From Chitinophagales bacterium 65-1 (lineage in GTDB: Bacteria > Bacteroidota > Bacteroidia > Chitinophagales > Chitinophagaceae), in contig MWYX01000062.1 in the NCBI GenBank assembly GCA_002050465.1, forward strand, positions 1-48,612: DNA of 48,612 nt, given 5' to 3'. This document shows positions 35,330-44,596 of this stretch, one piece after another. The position numbers and the translations under genes were made by a program. Position 1 is the stretch's first letter. The number at the start of each line of letters is the position of its first letter. The notes beneath the pieces were generated by a model. The model was not told the origin of the DNA. It saw nothing but the letters and a program-made list of their open reading frames with translations, and searched no databases.

Positions 35330-38065
35330 CTATTCCATATTAGGCCTTAACCATTTTTCCATTTCTTCCAACGGCATATTTTTTCTTTTTGCATAGTCTT
35401 CCAGCTGGTCTCTTCCTATTTTGCCCAAGCCAAAATAATGACTTTCAGGATGAGCAAAATACCATCCGCAAACGGAAGCAGGAGGATTCATAGCAAGGCT
35501 TTCTGTAAGCTCAATACCTATATTTTCAGTAACATTAAGTAAAGAAAACAATTTTAATTTCTCAGTATGATCAGGGCATGCAGGATAACCCGGCGCCGGC
35601 CGTATTCCTTTGTATTCTTCTTTAATTAGTTGATCATTTGAGAGTGCTTCATCTTTTACATACCCCCAATATTTTTTACGAACCTGTTGATGTAAGCATT
35701 CAGCAAATGCTTCTACAAACCTGTCTGCTAAAATCTGCACTAAAATTTTATTGTATTCATCATTGTCTGCCGCAAAGCGATCAATATGTTCCCTGGCACC
35801 CTGGATACAAACAGCAAAGGCTCCCATGTAATCAGTCCCCTTTTCAGAATCAATATCTAATCTTGGGGATGGACTTGGCTTTACAAAATCTGATAAAGAA
35901 TATGTTGGCTGCCCTATTGCTTTTTTCATCTGCTGCCGCAATGATTCCAAATTCACTTCTCCATTATCAGTTTGCAATGTGATAGTATCTTTATTATTGG
36001 AGTTTGCTTCCCAAAATCCAATTGTCCCGTTAGCTGAAAACCATTTTTTGTCAATAATAGTTTTAACCATTTTTTTGGCATCATTATATAATCGTGTTGC
36101 CTCAGCACCAAAAATTTTATCCGTAAGCACCTCGGGAAAACGACCAGGCATTTCCCAACCTATAAAGAACGGTCCCCAGTCAATATATTCTGCAATAGTA
36201 CCCAAGTCAAAATCTTTAAACACTTTGATACCGTCAACAGCTGGCTTCACAGGTTGATAATTCTTCCAATCAAAATATTCTTTCGTTACTACTGCTTCTT
36301 CGTATGGTATTAAAACCTTGTATTTTTGTTTATTTGAGAACTGTGTTTGAAGATTGGAATATTCGACTTTTACATTTTTAAGAAAATCGGGTTTTTGTTC
36401 CTTACTTAATAAACTTCCTACAGCTGTTACGCTTCGGGAAGCATCTAACACATGCAATACCCCATTATCATATTCAGGCGCAATGCGGACCGCAGTATGC
36501 ATCCGTGAAGTGGTGGCGCCGCCAATCAATAAAGGAATTTCAAAATGTTGGCGCTTCATTTCTTTAGCAATGTGTACCATCTCATCTAATGATGGTGTTA
36601 TTAATCCGCTCAATCCTATTATATCCACGTTGTTTTCTTTAGCAGCCTGTAAAATTTTATCTGCAGAAACCATTACACCAAGGTCAATGATATCATATCC
36701 ATTGCAACCCAACACAACACCAACAATATTTTTCCCGATATCATGCACATCGCCTTTTACTGTTGCTAATAAGATTTTTGCAGCTCCTGCCCCTTCTTCA
36801 TTTTTTGTTCCTGCAGCCACATGAGCAATTCTTCGTTCTTCTTTTTCCGCTTCTATGTAAGGAGTTAAAATAGCAACAGATTTTTTCATCACCCTGGCGC
36901 TTTTTACTACCTGAGGTAGAAACATTTTACCGCTGCCAAAAAGATCACCAACGATATTCATTCCATCCATTAAAGGGCCTTCAATAACATCCAATGGCTT
37001 GGAATATTTTAGTCTTGCTTCTTCTGTATCTGCATCAATATAATCTGTAATTCCATTAACCAGCGCATGACTCAGCCGTTTTTCTACAGGCTCACTTCTC
37101 CATGCCTGGTCTTTAACCTCAACTTTGCCTTTTTGTTTTACTGTTTCTGCAAATCCAAGAAGTTTGTCTGTTGACTCGAGATCCCGGTTTAATATTACAT
37201 CCTCACAAAGCTCTTTTAATTGCGGCTCAATTTGCTCGTAAACCTGTAGCTGGCCTGCATTTACAATACCCATACCCATGCCTGCCTTTATTGCATGATA
37301 TAAAAAAACAGAATGCATTGCATCCCTTACGGTATCGTTGCCACGAAATGAAAAAGAAATATTACTTACTCCCCCGCTCACTTTAGTAAGTGGCATTTTT
37401 TGTTTTATTATCCTGGTGGCTTCAATAAAATCAACGCCGTAATTATTATGTTCTTCAATTCCTGTTGCTATTGCAAAAATATTTGGATCAAAAATTATGT
37501 CCTGAGGATCATAACCAACCTTTTCTGTTAATATCTTATATGCTTTTTCGCATATCTTCACTTTCCGGTCTTGCGTATCTGCCTGCCCTTTTTCATCAAA
37601 GGCCATTACGATAACAGACGCTCCATAGCTTTTACAAATTATTGCCTGCTCAATAAATTTCTCCTCCCCTTCTTTCATTGAAATAGAATTCACGATACAT
37701 TTACCCTGTACGCATTTCAGCCCTGCTTCTATAATATTGAATTTAGAAGAATCGATCATAACGGGGATCTTTGCAATGTCCGGTTCAGCCTGTAACAAGT
37801 TTAGAAATGTTGTCATTGCTTTTTCCCCATCCAGCAAAGCATCATCCATATTAACATCTAAAATTTGTGCACCATTTTCCACCTGTTGTCTTGCAACAGA
37901 AAGTGCTTCTTCATATTTATCTTCCCGTATTAACCTTGCAAATTTTTTAGAGCCCGTTACATTAGTACGTTCGCCTACATTCACAAAATTTGTTTCCGGA
38001 CGAACTACTAGAGGCTCTAAGCCTGCTAATCTTAAAAAAGGTTGTATTTGTATTGTATCACTCAT
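35330..38065 (-). CDS. metH: Methionine synthase, folate, B12 and activation domains
   Basis: The larger part (911 residues) of cobalamin-dependent methionine synthase. In order: the pterin-binding domain from [20 protein letters not shown] (about 25-285), the four-helix cap (about 330-430), the B12 Rossmann domain with DVHDIGKN, whose His ligates cobalt (about 435-450), and the reactivation domain with the SAM-site motif [12 protein letters not shown] near residue 840. It lacks the homocysteine domain, which is encoded by the next gene upstream, nine bases away. This two-gene arrangement is usual in Bacteroidota. I see no cobalamin or SAM riboswitch in front of the pair. Confidence 0.96.
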   Translation of the reverse strand: MSDTIQIQPFLRLAGLEPLVVRPETNFVNVGERTNVTGSKKFARLIREDKYEEALSVARQQVENGAQILDVNMDDALLDGEKAMTTFLNLLQAEPDIAKIPVMIDSSKFNIIEAGLKCVQGKCIVNSISMKEGEEKFIEQAIICKSYGASVIVMAFDEKGQADTQDRKVKICEKAYKILTEKVGYDPQDIIFDPNIFAIATGIEEHNNYGVDFIEATRIIKQKMPLTKVSGGVSNISFSFRGNDTVRDAMHSVFLYHAIKAGMGMGIVNAGQLQVYEQIEPQLKELCEDVILNRDLESTDKLLGFAETVKQKGKVEVKDQAWRSEPVEKRLSHALVNGITDYIDADTEEARLKYSKPLDVIEGPLMDGMNIVGDLFGSGKMFLPQVVKSARVMKKSVAILTPYIEAEKEERRIAHVAAGTKNEEGAGAAKILLATVKGDVHDIGKNIVGVVLGCNGYDIIDLGVMVSADKILQAAKENNVDIIGLSGLITPSLDEMVHIAKEMKRQHFEIPLLIGGATTSRMHTAVRIAPEYDNGVLHVLDASRSVTAVGSLLSKEQKPDFLKNVKVEYSNLQTQFSNKQKYKVLIPYEEAVVTKEYFDWKNYQPVKPAVDGIKVFKDFDLGTIAEYIDWGPFFIGWEMPGRFPEVLTDKIFGAEATRLYNDAKKMVKTIIDKKWFSANGTIGFWEANSNNKDTITLQTDNGEVNLESLRQQMKKAIGQPTYSLSDFVKPSPSPRLDIDSEKGTDYMGAFAVCIQGAREHIDRFAADNDEYNKILVQILADRFVEAFAECLHQQVRKKYWGYVKDEALSNDQLIKEEYKGIRPAPGYPACPDHTEKLKLFSLLNVTENIGIELTESLAMNPPASVCGWYFAHPESHYFGLGKIGRDQLEDYAKRKNMPLEEMEKWLRPNME

Positions 38066-38074
38066 ACTTTATTA

Positions 38075-39116
38075 TTATACCGCTAACTCTTCTTCTAATG
38101 CAGGTAATTCCCTGGTCTTGTATTTTTTTACCTGTTCTGCAATATGTTTAATGTGATCAGGCGTTGTACCACAGCAACCACCTACAATATTTACAAATCC
38201 TTCTGCCGCCCATTCTTCAATAATGTGTGCGGTTTCATGTGGCTGCTCATCATATTCGCCAAAGGCATTTGGCAAGCCTGCATTAGGATATGCAGAAGTG
38301 TAACAACTTGCCAATTGACTTAGCTCTTCAATGTGGGGACGCATTTCTTTTGCTCCTAAAGCACAATTCAATCCTATACTTAAAGGTTTTGCATGTGATA
38401 CAGAAATATAAAATGCTTCCAGAGTTTGTCCGCTTAAGGTACGTCCACTGGCATCGGTGATAGTTCCGCTTATCATTATGGGAAGCTCCTTTTGCTTTGT
38501 ATCTCTGAAATATTTTTTAATTGCATAGATGGCGGCTTTGGCATTGAGCGTATCAAAAATTGTTTCGATCAAAAGAATATCAACTCCCCCATCAACTAAT
38601 CCTTTTATTTGTTCATAATATGCACCTGCAACTTCATCAAATGTTACTGCACGGTAACCCGGATTATTTACATCTGGTGATAAACTTAAAGTTTTATTTA
38701 AAGGACCTATGGCGCCTGCAACAAAAGCCCCCTCCAACCCCCCCCCCCATTGGGGAGACTTTCCGAGATTCTAAAAATTTGGTAACAGCATTTCTGGCAC
38801 ATTTAGCTGCTGCTACGTTTAACTCGTATGCCAATGATTGCATATCATAATCTGCCATAGCAATGGTTGTGCTACTGAATGTATTGGTTTCTATAATATC
38901 AGCTCCTGCATCTAAATACTGCAGGTGAATTTTTTCAATAATGTCAGGTTGTGTAATACTTAAAAGATCATTATTGCCTTTTACATCTTTATGCCAGTCC
39001 TTAAATCTTTCTCCGCGGTAATCTTTTTCTTCAAGTTTATGTCGCTGGATCATGGTGCCCATAGCACCGTCAATTATTAATATCTTTTCCTTTAACCGAT
39101 CGTGAATTGTTTTCAT
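38075..39116 (-). CDS. metH: Homocysteine S-methyltransferase part of methionine synthase, frameshifted at a G run
   Basis: The N-terminal homocysteine/zinc domain of methionine synthase as a separate gene, in two overlapping frames: 39116 to 38694 and 38737 to 38075. The first has [12 protein letters not shown] and [13 protein letters not shown]; the second has [19 protein letters not shown] and the zinc cysteines GLNCALG and GGCCGT. On the coding strand the joint is an 11-base G run (38738-38748). Ten Gs would give one 346-residue protein reading [12 protein letters not shown]. The residues [11 protein letters not shown] are extra compared with the family and come from a palindromic element (38723-38764). 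The break is either a sequencing error or a slippery tract that varies in vivo. Confidence 0.88.
38723..38764 (+). repeat. GC-rich palindromic element with an 11-base C run inside the metH N-part gene
   Basis: On the plus strand it runs AAAAGCCCCCTCCA, then C11, then ATTGGGGAGAC and TTTCC. The ends match those of the element at 17677-17727 (AAAGCCCCTCCA and ATTGGGGAGGC on the minus strand). CCCC-ATT-GGGG forms a short hairpin. Here it lies antisense to the host gene, whereas the other copy is in sense orientation. That argues for a dispersed element rather than a conserved peptide. Confidence 0.7.
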
Positions 39117-39328
39117 AATAATAATTTTATGAGGACGAACAGTTTGCGTTCAGAAGATATTTAAACTATAAAACGTGTGGGAAACGGTATGTGAGTTTCT
39201 TTGCGTTTATTAGTTCGATATGGCTGAACAATAAACAAATCCGCCTTAATGTGATGTAAAAATATAATAAGAAAATGGTAACACAAAATCATGTGGGTAT
39301 TCATAAGGACTGTTTTTGAAATTCTAAA

Positions 39329-39598
39329 TTAATTTATACCACTATTTAAATCAGGCCTTTTTGAAAGATTCGATTTTAAAATTAAGTATCCTGTTATTGC
39401 ACCTGCAAGGGCAACTAATATCACACTAACAAGATTGTTTGTTCCAAATATCATGATACCAACTAATATACCTACGAATTCTCCTGCAAGCCAGGCTAAT
39501 ATCGTATAGAGTTGCCATCTCCCAGGCTTTAACCCTTTGCGTGATGCAATTCTTCCCATTTCGGCGGTAAGTAAGATAAGAGCAATTACTTCAATCAT
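39329..39598 (-). CDS. Small membrane protein, function unknown
   Basis: An 89-residue protein with three hydrophobic segments (about 1-18, 28-50 and 54-74) and a polar C-terminus with KSNLSKRPDLN. A conserved-looking R-K-G-L-K-P-G-R-W loop joins the first two. Similar short proteins are common in Bacteroidota without known role. It starts five bases after the PfkB kinase stop, so the two are probably one transcript. The 212-base gap to metH (39117-39328) holds no feature I recognise. Confidence 0.75.
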   Translation of the reverse strand: MIEVIALILLTAEMGRIASRKGLKPGRWQLYTILAWLAGEFVGILVGIMIFGTNNLVSVILVALAGAITGYLILKSNLSKRPDLNSGIN

Positions 39599-39603
39599 AT
39601 AAA

Positions 39604-40527
39604 TTATACAAGATCAATATCAAAATTTACTAACTGTACAAACTCCTCGAGTCTTACATCTATATCTGCCTTGGTAATTTCTTTTAAACGCTGCGGCCCG
39701 AATTTTTCTACACAAAAACTTGCCATTGCAGAACCAACAATAATCGCTGTTTTCATATTTTCAAAACTAATATCTTTTGTTCTTGCAAGGTGACCGATAA
39801 AACCACCGGCAAAACTATCTCCTGCACCGGTAGGGTCAAACACCTCTTCCAAAGGCAACGCAGGTGCAAAAAAAACATGATTGTCATGAAACAATAAAGC
39901 GCCATGTTCTCCCTTTTTTATGATGAGATATTTTGGCCCCATATCAAGTATTTTCTTTGCTGCCTTAACTAATGAAAAATCTCCGCTAAGCTGCCTGGCC
40001 TCAGTATCATTGATCAACAATACATCAATCATCGTCATAACTTTTTTCAGATCTTCCATTGCAGTATCCATCCAAAAGTTCATGGTATCAAGAACAATTA
40101 ATTTTGGTCTTGTTTTCAATTGTTTTATAACACTCATCTGTAACTGTGGCATTAAATTACCCAGCATTAAAAAGTCAGCCCCCTGATAACTCTCAGGAAC
40201 CTGTGGATTAAAATCAGCCAGCACATTTAGATCTGTTATCAATGTATCTCTTGTATTCATATCCATATGATACCTGCCACTCCAGAAAAAAGATTTTTTA
40301 TCTGCAACTATTTCAACTCCATCCAGGTGCACACCACGGCTTTTAAGTTCGCTTAACTCTTCTTCAGGAAAATCAGCTCCTACAATTGAAATTTGTTGTA
40401 TGGGTTTATAAAGATGGCTTGCCGCATACGCCACATATGTAGCTGATCCGCCTACAATTTTATCAATTTTCCCAAAAGGGGTTTCAATAGCATCGAAAGC
40501 CATAGTACCAAGTGCGATAACAGACAT
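39604..40527 (-). CDS. PfkB family carbohydrate kinase
   Basis: A 307-residue ribokinase-fold sugar or nucleoside kinase. The N-terminal KIVGGSATYVAYAASHLYK gives the sugar-binding GG site, and the second PfkB signature DPTGAGDSFAGGFIGHLA near residue 230 contains the anion hole and catalytic Asp. LLINDTEARQLSG is also typical. The lid is short, as in the adenosine/inosine kinase-like group. Substrate unknown. A -7 box at 40568 precedes it and it is divergent from Sua5. Confidence 0.92.
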   Translation of the reverse strand: MSVIALGTMAFDAIETPFGKIDKIVGGSATYVAYAASHLYKPIQQISIVGADFPEEELSELKSRGVHLDGVEIVADKKSFFWSGRYHMDMNTRDTLITDLNVLADFNPQVPESYQGADFLMLGNLMPQLQMSVIKQLKTRPKLIVLDTMNFWMDTAMEDLKKVMTMIDVLLINDTEARQLSGDFSLVKAAKKILDMGPKYLIIKKGEHGALLFHDNHVFFAPALPLEEVFDPTGAGDSFAGGFIGHLARTKDISFENMKTAIIVGSAMASFCVEKFGPQRLKEITKADIDVRLEEFVQLVNFDIDLV

Positions 40528-40567
40528 AACTTTTTTCTTGATTAATTATTTTTAAATTTAAACCCTG

Positions 40568-40575
40568 CAAATGTA
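40568..40575 (-). promoter_or_regulatory. Candidate sigma-A -7 box for the PfkB gene (TACATTTG)
   Basis: On the minus strand TACATTTG followed by CAGGG fits TAnnTTTG, 40 bases before the ATG at 40527. Confidence 0.45.
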
Positions 40576-40636
40576 GTTGATTAACTTGTGTTCTGCTTTA
40601 CCGGTATTTAATATAAATTTTATTCAAACTTTGTAT

Positions 40637-41245
40637 ATGCTTCTACAATTGCATCCTGATAATCCGCAACCAAGATTGTTAAAACAAATTGCCGAGTGTC
40701 TTAAGGCTGGAGGCATTATTATATATCCTACTGATACAATCTATGGTTTAGGATGTGATATTCACCATCAAAAGGCAGTTGAGAGGATCTGCAAAATAAA
40801 AAACGTAGATCCGGAAAAAGCACAACTTTCTTTTATATGCCGTGACCTAAGTCATTTAAGTGATTATACAAAAAGTATTGATACACCTTTATATCGAATG
40901 CTGAAAAGTTATTTACCCGGTCCATATACCTTTATTTTACCCGCAAGCAAACAAGTACCTAAAATATTAAAAAGCAAAAAAGAAACTATTGGGCTTCGTA
41001 TCCCTGATAATATAATTTGCAGGGGGATTTTAGAAACATTGGAGACACCTATTTTAAGCGCCTCTTTACCGGGAGAGATGGTAGAAGAATATACAGACCC
41101 TGAAATTATTTTTGAAAAGTTCGGTGATAAAGTTGACTTTGTAATTGATGGTGGCCCCGGCGGTACGAACCCATCTACAATTATAGATTGTACTACCGAT
41201 GAATGGCAAATAATCAGGCAAGGGCTTGGGGAATGGGCGGCATAA
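40637..41245 (+). CDS. L-threonylcarbamoyladenylate synthase (Sua5/YciO/YrdC family)
   Basis: Makes threonylcarbamoyl-AMP for the t6A37 modification of ANN-decoding tRNAs, or is a YciO-type paralogue. The 202-residue product has GGIIIYPTDTIYGLGCDI, then KNVDPEKAQLSFICRDLSHLS, ETIGLRIPDN and the closing G-G-P-G-G-T-N-P-S-T-I-I-D-C, all standard for the single YrdC domain. The KxR-SxN site is variant (Q-L-S-F), as in YciO-like members. I choose the ATG at 40637 since the earlier in-frame ATG at 40577 gives a non-homologous leader and lies close to the divergent promoter. The last 32 bases overlap rnhB tail to tail. Confidence 0.88.
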   Translation: MLLQLHPDNPQPRLLKQIAECLKAGGIIIYPTDTIYGLGCDIHHQKAVERICKIKNVDPEKAQLSFICRDLSHLSDYTKSIDTPLYRMLKSYLPGPYTFILPASKQVPKILKSKKETIGLRIPDNIICRGILETLETPILSASLPGEMVEEYTDPEIIFEKFGDKVDFVIDGGPGGTNPSTIIDCTTDEWQIIRQGLGEWAA

Positions 41246-41870
41246 CCTGTAACTCTTCAGCTAATTCATCATCATGAATTTCACAAAGCCTGGCTGCAAA
41301 AATATTGAAGCTTTTACGATGGTACTTGCATAATCCATGTTTTTGTATAGCAGTGCGATGTTCAGGAGTACCATAGCCTTTGTTAGTTTCCCATGCATAC
41401 ATATTATATCTTTTATGCAACTTCTGCATATATTCATCCCTGTAAGTTTTTGCAAGAACGCTTGCGGCTGCTATAGATGTATATATTCCATCTCCCTGTA
41501 TTACACAACGATGAGGATATTCTTTATATTTTTTAAAACGATTGCCATCTACCAATAAATACTGAGGTTTATATTTTAGATTATTAAGAGAAATATGCAT
41601 TGCTTTAAAGGATGCCTGTAAAATATTTATCCTGTCTATTTCTTCATTATCTACTTTTGCGACAGAATAAGAGATACATTGTGTCTCAATTATTGGCCGA
41701 AGCATTTCTCTGTCTTCTTTTTTCATTTGCTTAGAATCATTAAGTGCAGGATGGTAAAAATCTTTTGGTAGTACAACGGCTGCTGCAAATACCGGACCTG
41801 CAAAGCATCCCCGTCCTGCTTCATCTAAGCCGGCTTCGCAAAATTTATTATGGAAAAATGGAAGAAGCAA
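41214..41870 (-). CDS. rnhB: Ribonuclease HII
   Basis: Removes ribonucleotides and RNA primers from DNA-RNA hybrids. The 218-residue protein has the catalytic GLDEAGRGCFAGPVFAAAVVL (two acidic residues and the GRG loop), NDSKQMKKEDRE, the third acidic residue in YLLVDGNRF, and AAASVLAKTYRDEYM. The C-terminus extends over the end of the Sua5 gene by 32 bases on the opposite strand. No SD-like site is seen. Confidence 0.95.
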   Translation of the reverse strand: MLLPFFHNKFCEAGLDEAGRGCFAGPVFAAAVVLPKDFYHPALNDSKQMKKEDREMLRPIIETQCISYSVAKVDNEEIDRINILQASFKAMHISLNNLKYKPQYLLVDGNRFKKYKEYPHRCVIQGDGIYTSIAAASVLAKTYRDEYMQKLHKRYNMYAWETNKGYGTPEHRTAIQKHGLCKYHRKSFNIFAARLCEIHDDELAEELQVMPPIPQALA

Positions 41871-41954
41871 TCAGAAATTTTATCAAATGTAATTATCCCG
41901 TAAATATTTTATCCAAATAATTATCAACATAAAAGTTTAATGGCCTTATACAAA

Positions 41955-41962
41955 TAACTTTG
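41955..41962 (+). promoter_or_regulatory. Candidate -7 box abutting the ctaA start (TAACTTTG)
   Basis: TAACTTTG fits TAnnTTTG, and only three bases separate it from the ATG at 41966. If real, transcription would begin at or within a base or two of the start codon. Confidence 0.35.
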
Positions 41963-41965
41963 CGC

Positions 41966-43033
41966 ATGCGGCATGCTTCGGATAACTCATCATCTAAACC
42001 AGTTGCTATATGGTTATTGATTGGGGTAGGAATGATAATGATACAGGTACTGCTTGGCGGAATTACAAGGCTTACAGAATCAGGTTTGTCAATAACAGAA
42101 TGGAAGCCAATAACAGGAATCCTTCCGCCCTTAAATACTGCCCAGTGGCATGCAGAATTTGATAAATATAAAAACACAGATCAGTTTAGATATATACATG
42201 CTGATTTTACTTTAAGCGATTTTAAATTCATTTTTTTCTGGGAATGGCTTCATCGTTTCTGGGCCAGATTGTTGGGTATAGTATTTTTAATCGGCTTTGT
42301 TTATTTCCTTCTAAGAAAAAAATTTAAACAGGGAATGATAATTCCTCTGATAATTCTTTTTTTACTGGGTGCTTTACAGGGACTTGTAGGATGGATAATG
42401 GTAAAGAGTGGTTTGGTACCTGAAAAAATGTTTGTTGGTCATTTTGAATTGGCAGCTCATTTTATTGCTGCACTTGTTCTCCTCTGTTATACATTTTGGT
42501 TTGCACTAACCTTATTGGTACTAAAAGAAAAACAGCTGGTAAATAAATTCCTTAAAAAATTTGCAATAATTATTATTGGTGTTCTTGTTATCCAGCTTAT
42601 TTATGGTGCATTTATGTCAGGATTAAAAGCGACCACTGCGGCTCCCACATGGCCAGATATAAACGGAATGATAATTCCGGAACAGATAAATAATTTATCT
42701 CCGTGGTGGAAAAACTTTTTAGAAAATAAGATTACTATTCAACTATTACACAGAAGTATAGCATATCTCCTGATAGTATTAGTTTTTATCTGGACAATGA
42801 AAGCAAAAGGAATTGATAGTAATCCGCTTTTTAATAAGACCAAATGGATCCCCTTAATTTTAATTTTGATGCAAGGGGTGCTTGGTATTCTAACTGTAAT
42901 AACATCGCCTTATGGAAATAACCTTGTATGGTTTGGGCTTGCACATCAGTTTACGGCAATGCTTTTTTTAATTAGTATGATATGGATGATATTTTTGATA
43001 CGCAACCATATAAAAATATACCCTTACGGATAA
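41966..43033 (+). CDS. ctaA: Heme A synthase (COX15/CtaA)
   Basis: An integral membrane enzyme that oxidises the heme O methyl to the formyl of heme A for aa3-type cytochrome oxidase. The 355-residue protein has about eight transmembrane segments. It has the conserved GGITRLTESGLSITEWKP block after TM1 (about 30-47) and the haem-ligand histidines in EWLHRFWARLLG, FVGHFELAAHFIAAL, LLHRSIAYLL and LAHQFTAMLFL. This is the eukaryote/alpha-proteobacteria-like (type 2) form. I take the ATG at 41966, two codons inside a possible TTG start. No oxidase or ctaB gene adjoins it. Confidence 0.93.
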   Translation: MRHASDNSSSKPVAIWLLIGVGMIMIQVLLGGITRLTESGLSITEWKPITGILPPLNTAQWHAEFDKYKNTDQFRYIHADFTLSDFKFIFFWEWLHRFWARLLGIVFLIGFVYFLLRKKFKQGMIIPLIILFLLGALQGLVGWIMVKSGLVPEKMFVGHFELAAHFIAALVLLCYTFWFALTLLVLKEKQLVNKFLKKFAIIIIGVLVIQLIYGAFMSGLKATTAAPTWPDINGMIIPEQINNLSPWWKNFLENKITIQLLHRSIAYLLIVLVFIWTMKAKGIDSNPLFNKTKWIPLILILMQGVLGILTVITSPYGNNLVWFGLAHQFTAMLFLISMIWMIFLIRNHIKIYPYG

Positions 43034-43036
43034 GAT

Positions 43037-43780
43037 ATGAAGATAATACCTCTCAGCGAAGGCGCTTTTACAGTAGATAAAACAAAAAAGTTTATTCCAT
43101 TCGATCTTGGGAAAGATAAATTACAGGAGAGAAATGCCGGAAGTTTATTGGTAGAAATTCAACCCTTTGTAATTGTTACATCAAAGGATATTTTATTATT
43201 AGATACGGGCTTGGGATTTGCAAATGAAAAGGACATTTTACAAATACACCAGAATTTATCAGACAATGGTATCAATCCATCAGATGTTACAAAAGTATTG
43301 CTCTCCCATTTGCATAAAGACCATGCCGGAGGAATAAGCCATCAAAAGAACGGAGAAAGGGTGGTAACCTTTAGCAATGCAACTTATTATATAAACAGGC
43401 AGGAGTTTGAGTTTGCTCTTCAAAACACAAAGTCATCCTATATAATTGAAGATTTTGAAATACTAAAAAAATCAGACAATTTAAAATTTACGGATGGAAC
43501 CGGGAAAATTAATAACTATATAACGCATGAAGTTAGCGGAGCACATTGCCCTTATCACCAGGTTTTTTGGATAGAGGAAAATGGAGAAAAGATTTTTTTT
43601 GGCGGAGATGTAGCACCTCAATTACAACAAATAAAAAATAAGTTTATTGCTAAATATGATTATGATGGAAGGAAATCAATGCAATTACGACAACTATGGA
43701 GAGAAGAAGGAGAACGTGAAAAATGGGTATTTTTATTTTATCATGACATTAAAACGCCAATATTCACTAATGAAAGCTAA
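43037..43780 (+). CDS. MBL-fold metallo-hydrolase
   Basis: A 247-residue metallo-beta-lactamase-fold enzyme. The zinc site is in VLLSHLHKDHAGGIS (HxHxDH at about 93-98), with further ligands in VSGAHCPYHQVFW and FFGGDVAP. The closest named groups are glyoxalase-II-like or quorum-quenching-type hydrolases, but the substrate cannot be told. It follows ctaA by three bases and so is probably cotranscribed with it. The stop is six bases from the convergent GxxExxY remnant. Confidence 0.9.
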   Translation: MKIIPLSEGAFTVDKTKKFIPFDLGKDKLQERNAGSLLVEIQPFVIVTSKDILLLDTGLGFANEKDILQIHQNLSDNGINPSDVTKVLLSHLHKDHAGGISHQKNGERVVTFSNATYYINRQEFEFALQNTKSSYIIEDFEILKKSDNLKFTDGTGKINNYITHEVSGAHCPYHQVFWIEENGEKIFFGGDVAPQLQQIKNKFIAKYDYDGRKSMQLRQLWREEGEREKWVFLFYHDIKTPIFTNES

Positions 43781-43786
43781 TAGGAC

Positions 43787-44047
43787 TTAATAAGTACAAA
43801 TAACCCTTTGGAATTTTAATTTATCTTCTCCAAAATTTATAATAATACCTAATTTAACTTGCGAAGCTTTTAAATAATTTAAAGTCTGGCGAAAATTTTC
43901 TGTATGAATTTGAAATGCAGATTTTATTTCTAGTATGATTGAATCAAAAACAAAAAAATCAGCTATAAACTTATGGGGTAATACTATTCCATTATAAATT
44001 ATCTTAAATGGTTTTTCTCTTTCAAACACAACCTGTTCTTTTAGCAT
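43787..44047 (-). pseudogene. GxxExxY protein, 5'-truncated
   Basis: An 86-residue C-terminal piece of a GxxExxY-family protein (a PD-(D/E)xK-like fold, function unknown). It retains IADFFVFDSIILEIKSA (acidic and E-x-K residues), the T-L-N-Y-L-K-A-S-Q region and GIIINFGEDKLKFQRV. The family is usually about 120-130 residues and is named after an N-terminal G-x-x-E-x-x-Y motif; here that first third is missing. The frame opens only six bases from the terminator hairpin at 44053-44082, so no room is left for the lost part. It looks like a remnant left by a deletion; a short working form cannot be excluded. Confidence 0.75.
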
Positions 44048-44052
44048 GTAAT

Positions 44053-44082
44053 AAAAAAGGCCGGCCCTAAAAAGGGCTGGCC
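44053..44082 (-). terminator. Intrinsic terminator of the sigma/anti-sigma/Spy-like operon
   Basis: A ten-base-pair stem (44059-44068 with 44073-44082, one G-U pair) closed by a four-base loop is followed on the minus strand by TTTTTT. It lies about 100 bases after the stop of the Spy-like gene at 44181 and directly ahead of the GxxExxY remnant. It is the strongest hairpin I see in the window. Confidence 0.85.
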
Positions 44083-44180
44083 GTTGCTAACCTATGAAAA
44101 ACACCTAGTAACAAAAATAGCAGAATTTTTATATTATGCAAGTTTTCCTTTAGAAATTGTTATAAAAAAGAAAGTAATAC

Positions 44181-44585
44181 CTATTTACGGAAAGAATTAT
44201 TGCCTTGCTTATTCTTAAGCTGGCGCATTAAAACGCCTCTGAACTCCTTCTCTGCGTTAAAAAGAGTATTTGTTTTTTGCTGGCCGAGTACTTTTATAAA
44301 TTCTGATCTGTATCGTTTTTTTACATTTAAAACTTTTTCTTCATTGTCTATTGCGTCTCCACCCAGTTTATTATCCATCATCACTTGCCGTACTTCGCTT
44401 TCAAAGCGGTTATAAACCGGCCAAAAGCGTTGAGCTTCATCAGAAGTAAGTTCCAGCTTTTGGGTAATAAAGGCAATTTTTAGAGCCTGGACCTTTTCCG
44501 CTCTTTTTTCCCTGTTATCGTTTTGGGCGTTTACAAGGGAAAAGCTTCCTAAAAGAAAAACTATTATAAGGAAATATCGTTTCAT
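44181..44585 (-). CDS. Spy/CpxP-like periplasmic protein, module 2
   Basis: A 134-residue exported protein with a signal peptide (about 1-20, ending V-N-A-Q). The mature part is basic and helical and contains KLELTSDEAQRFWPVYNRFE, the L-T-x-x-E-A-x-x-F-W-P-V-Y motif of a Spy/CpxP-related group common in Bacteroidota. It has no membrane anchor beyond the signal, unlike the protein at 7602. It follows the anti-sigma gene closely and is last before the terminator, so it may modulate that anti-sigma protein or act as a chaperone under its control. Confidence 0.75.
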   Translation of the reverse strand: MKRYFLIIVFLLGSFSLVNAQNDNREKRAEKVQALKIAFITQKLELTSDEAQRFWPVYNRFESEVRQVMMDNKLGGDAIDNEEKVLNVKKRYRSEFIKVLGQQKTNTLFNAEKEFRGVLMRQLKNKQGNNSFRK

Positions 44586-44596
44586 CTGATTCATGT

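Noticed and set aside
39117-39328. Possible riboswitch in front of the methionine synthase genes
   Set aside because: I searched by eye for cobalamin-box and SAM-type motifs and paired stems on the minus strand and found none.
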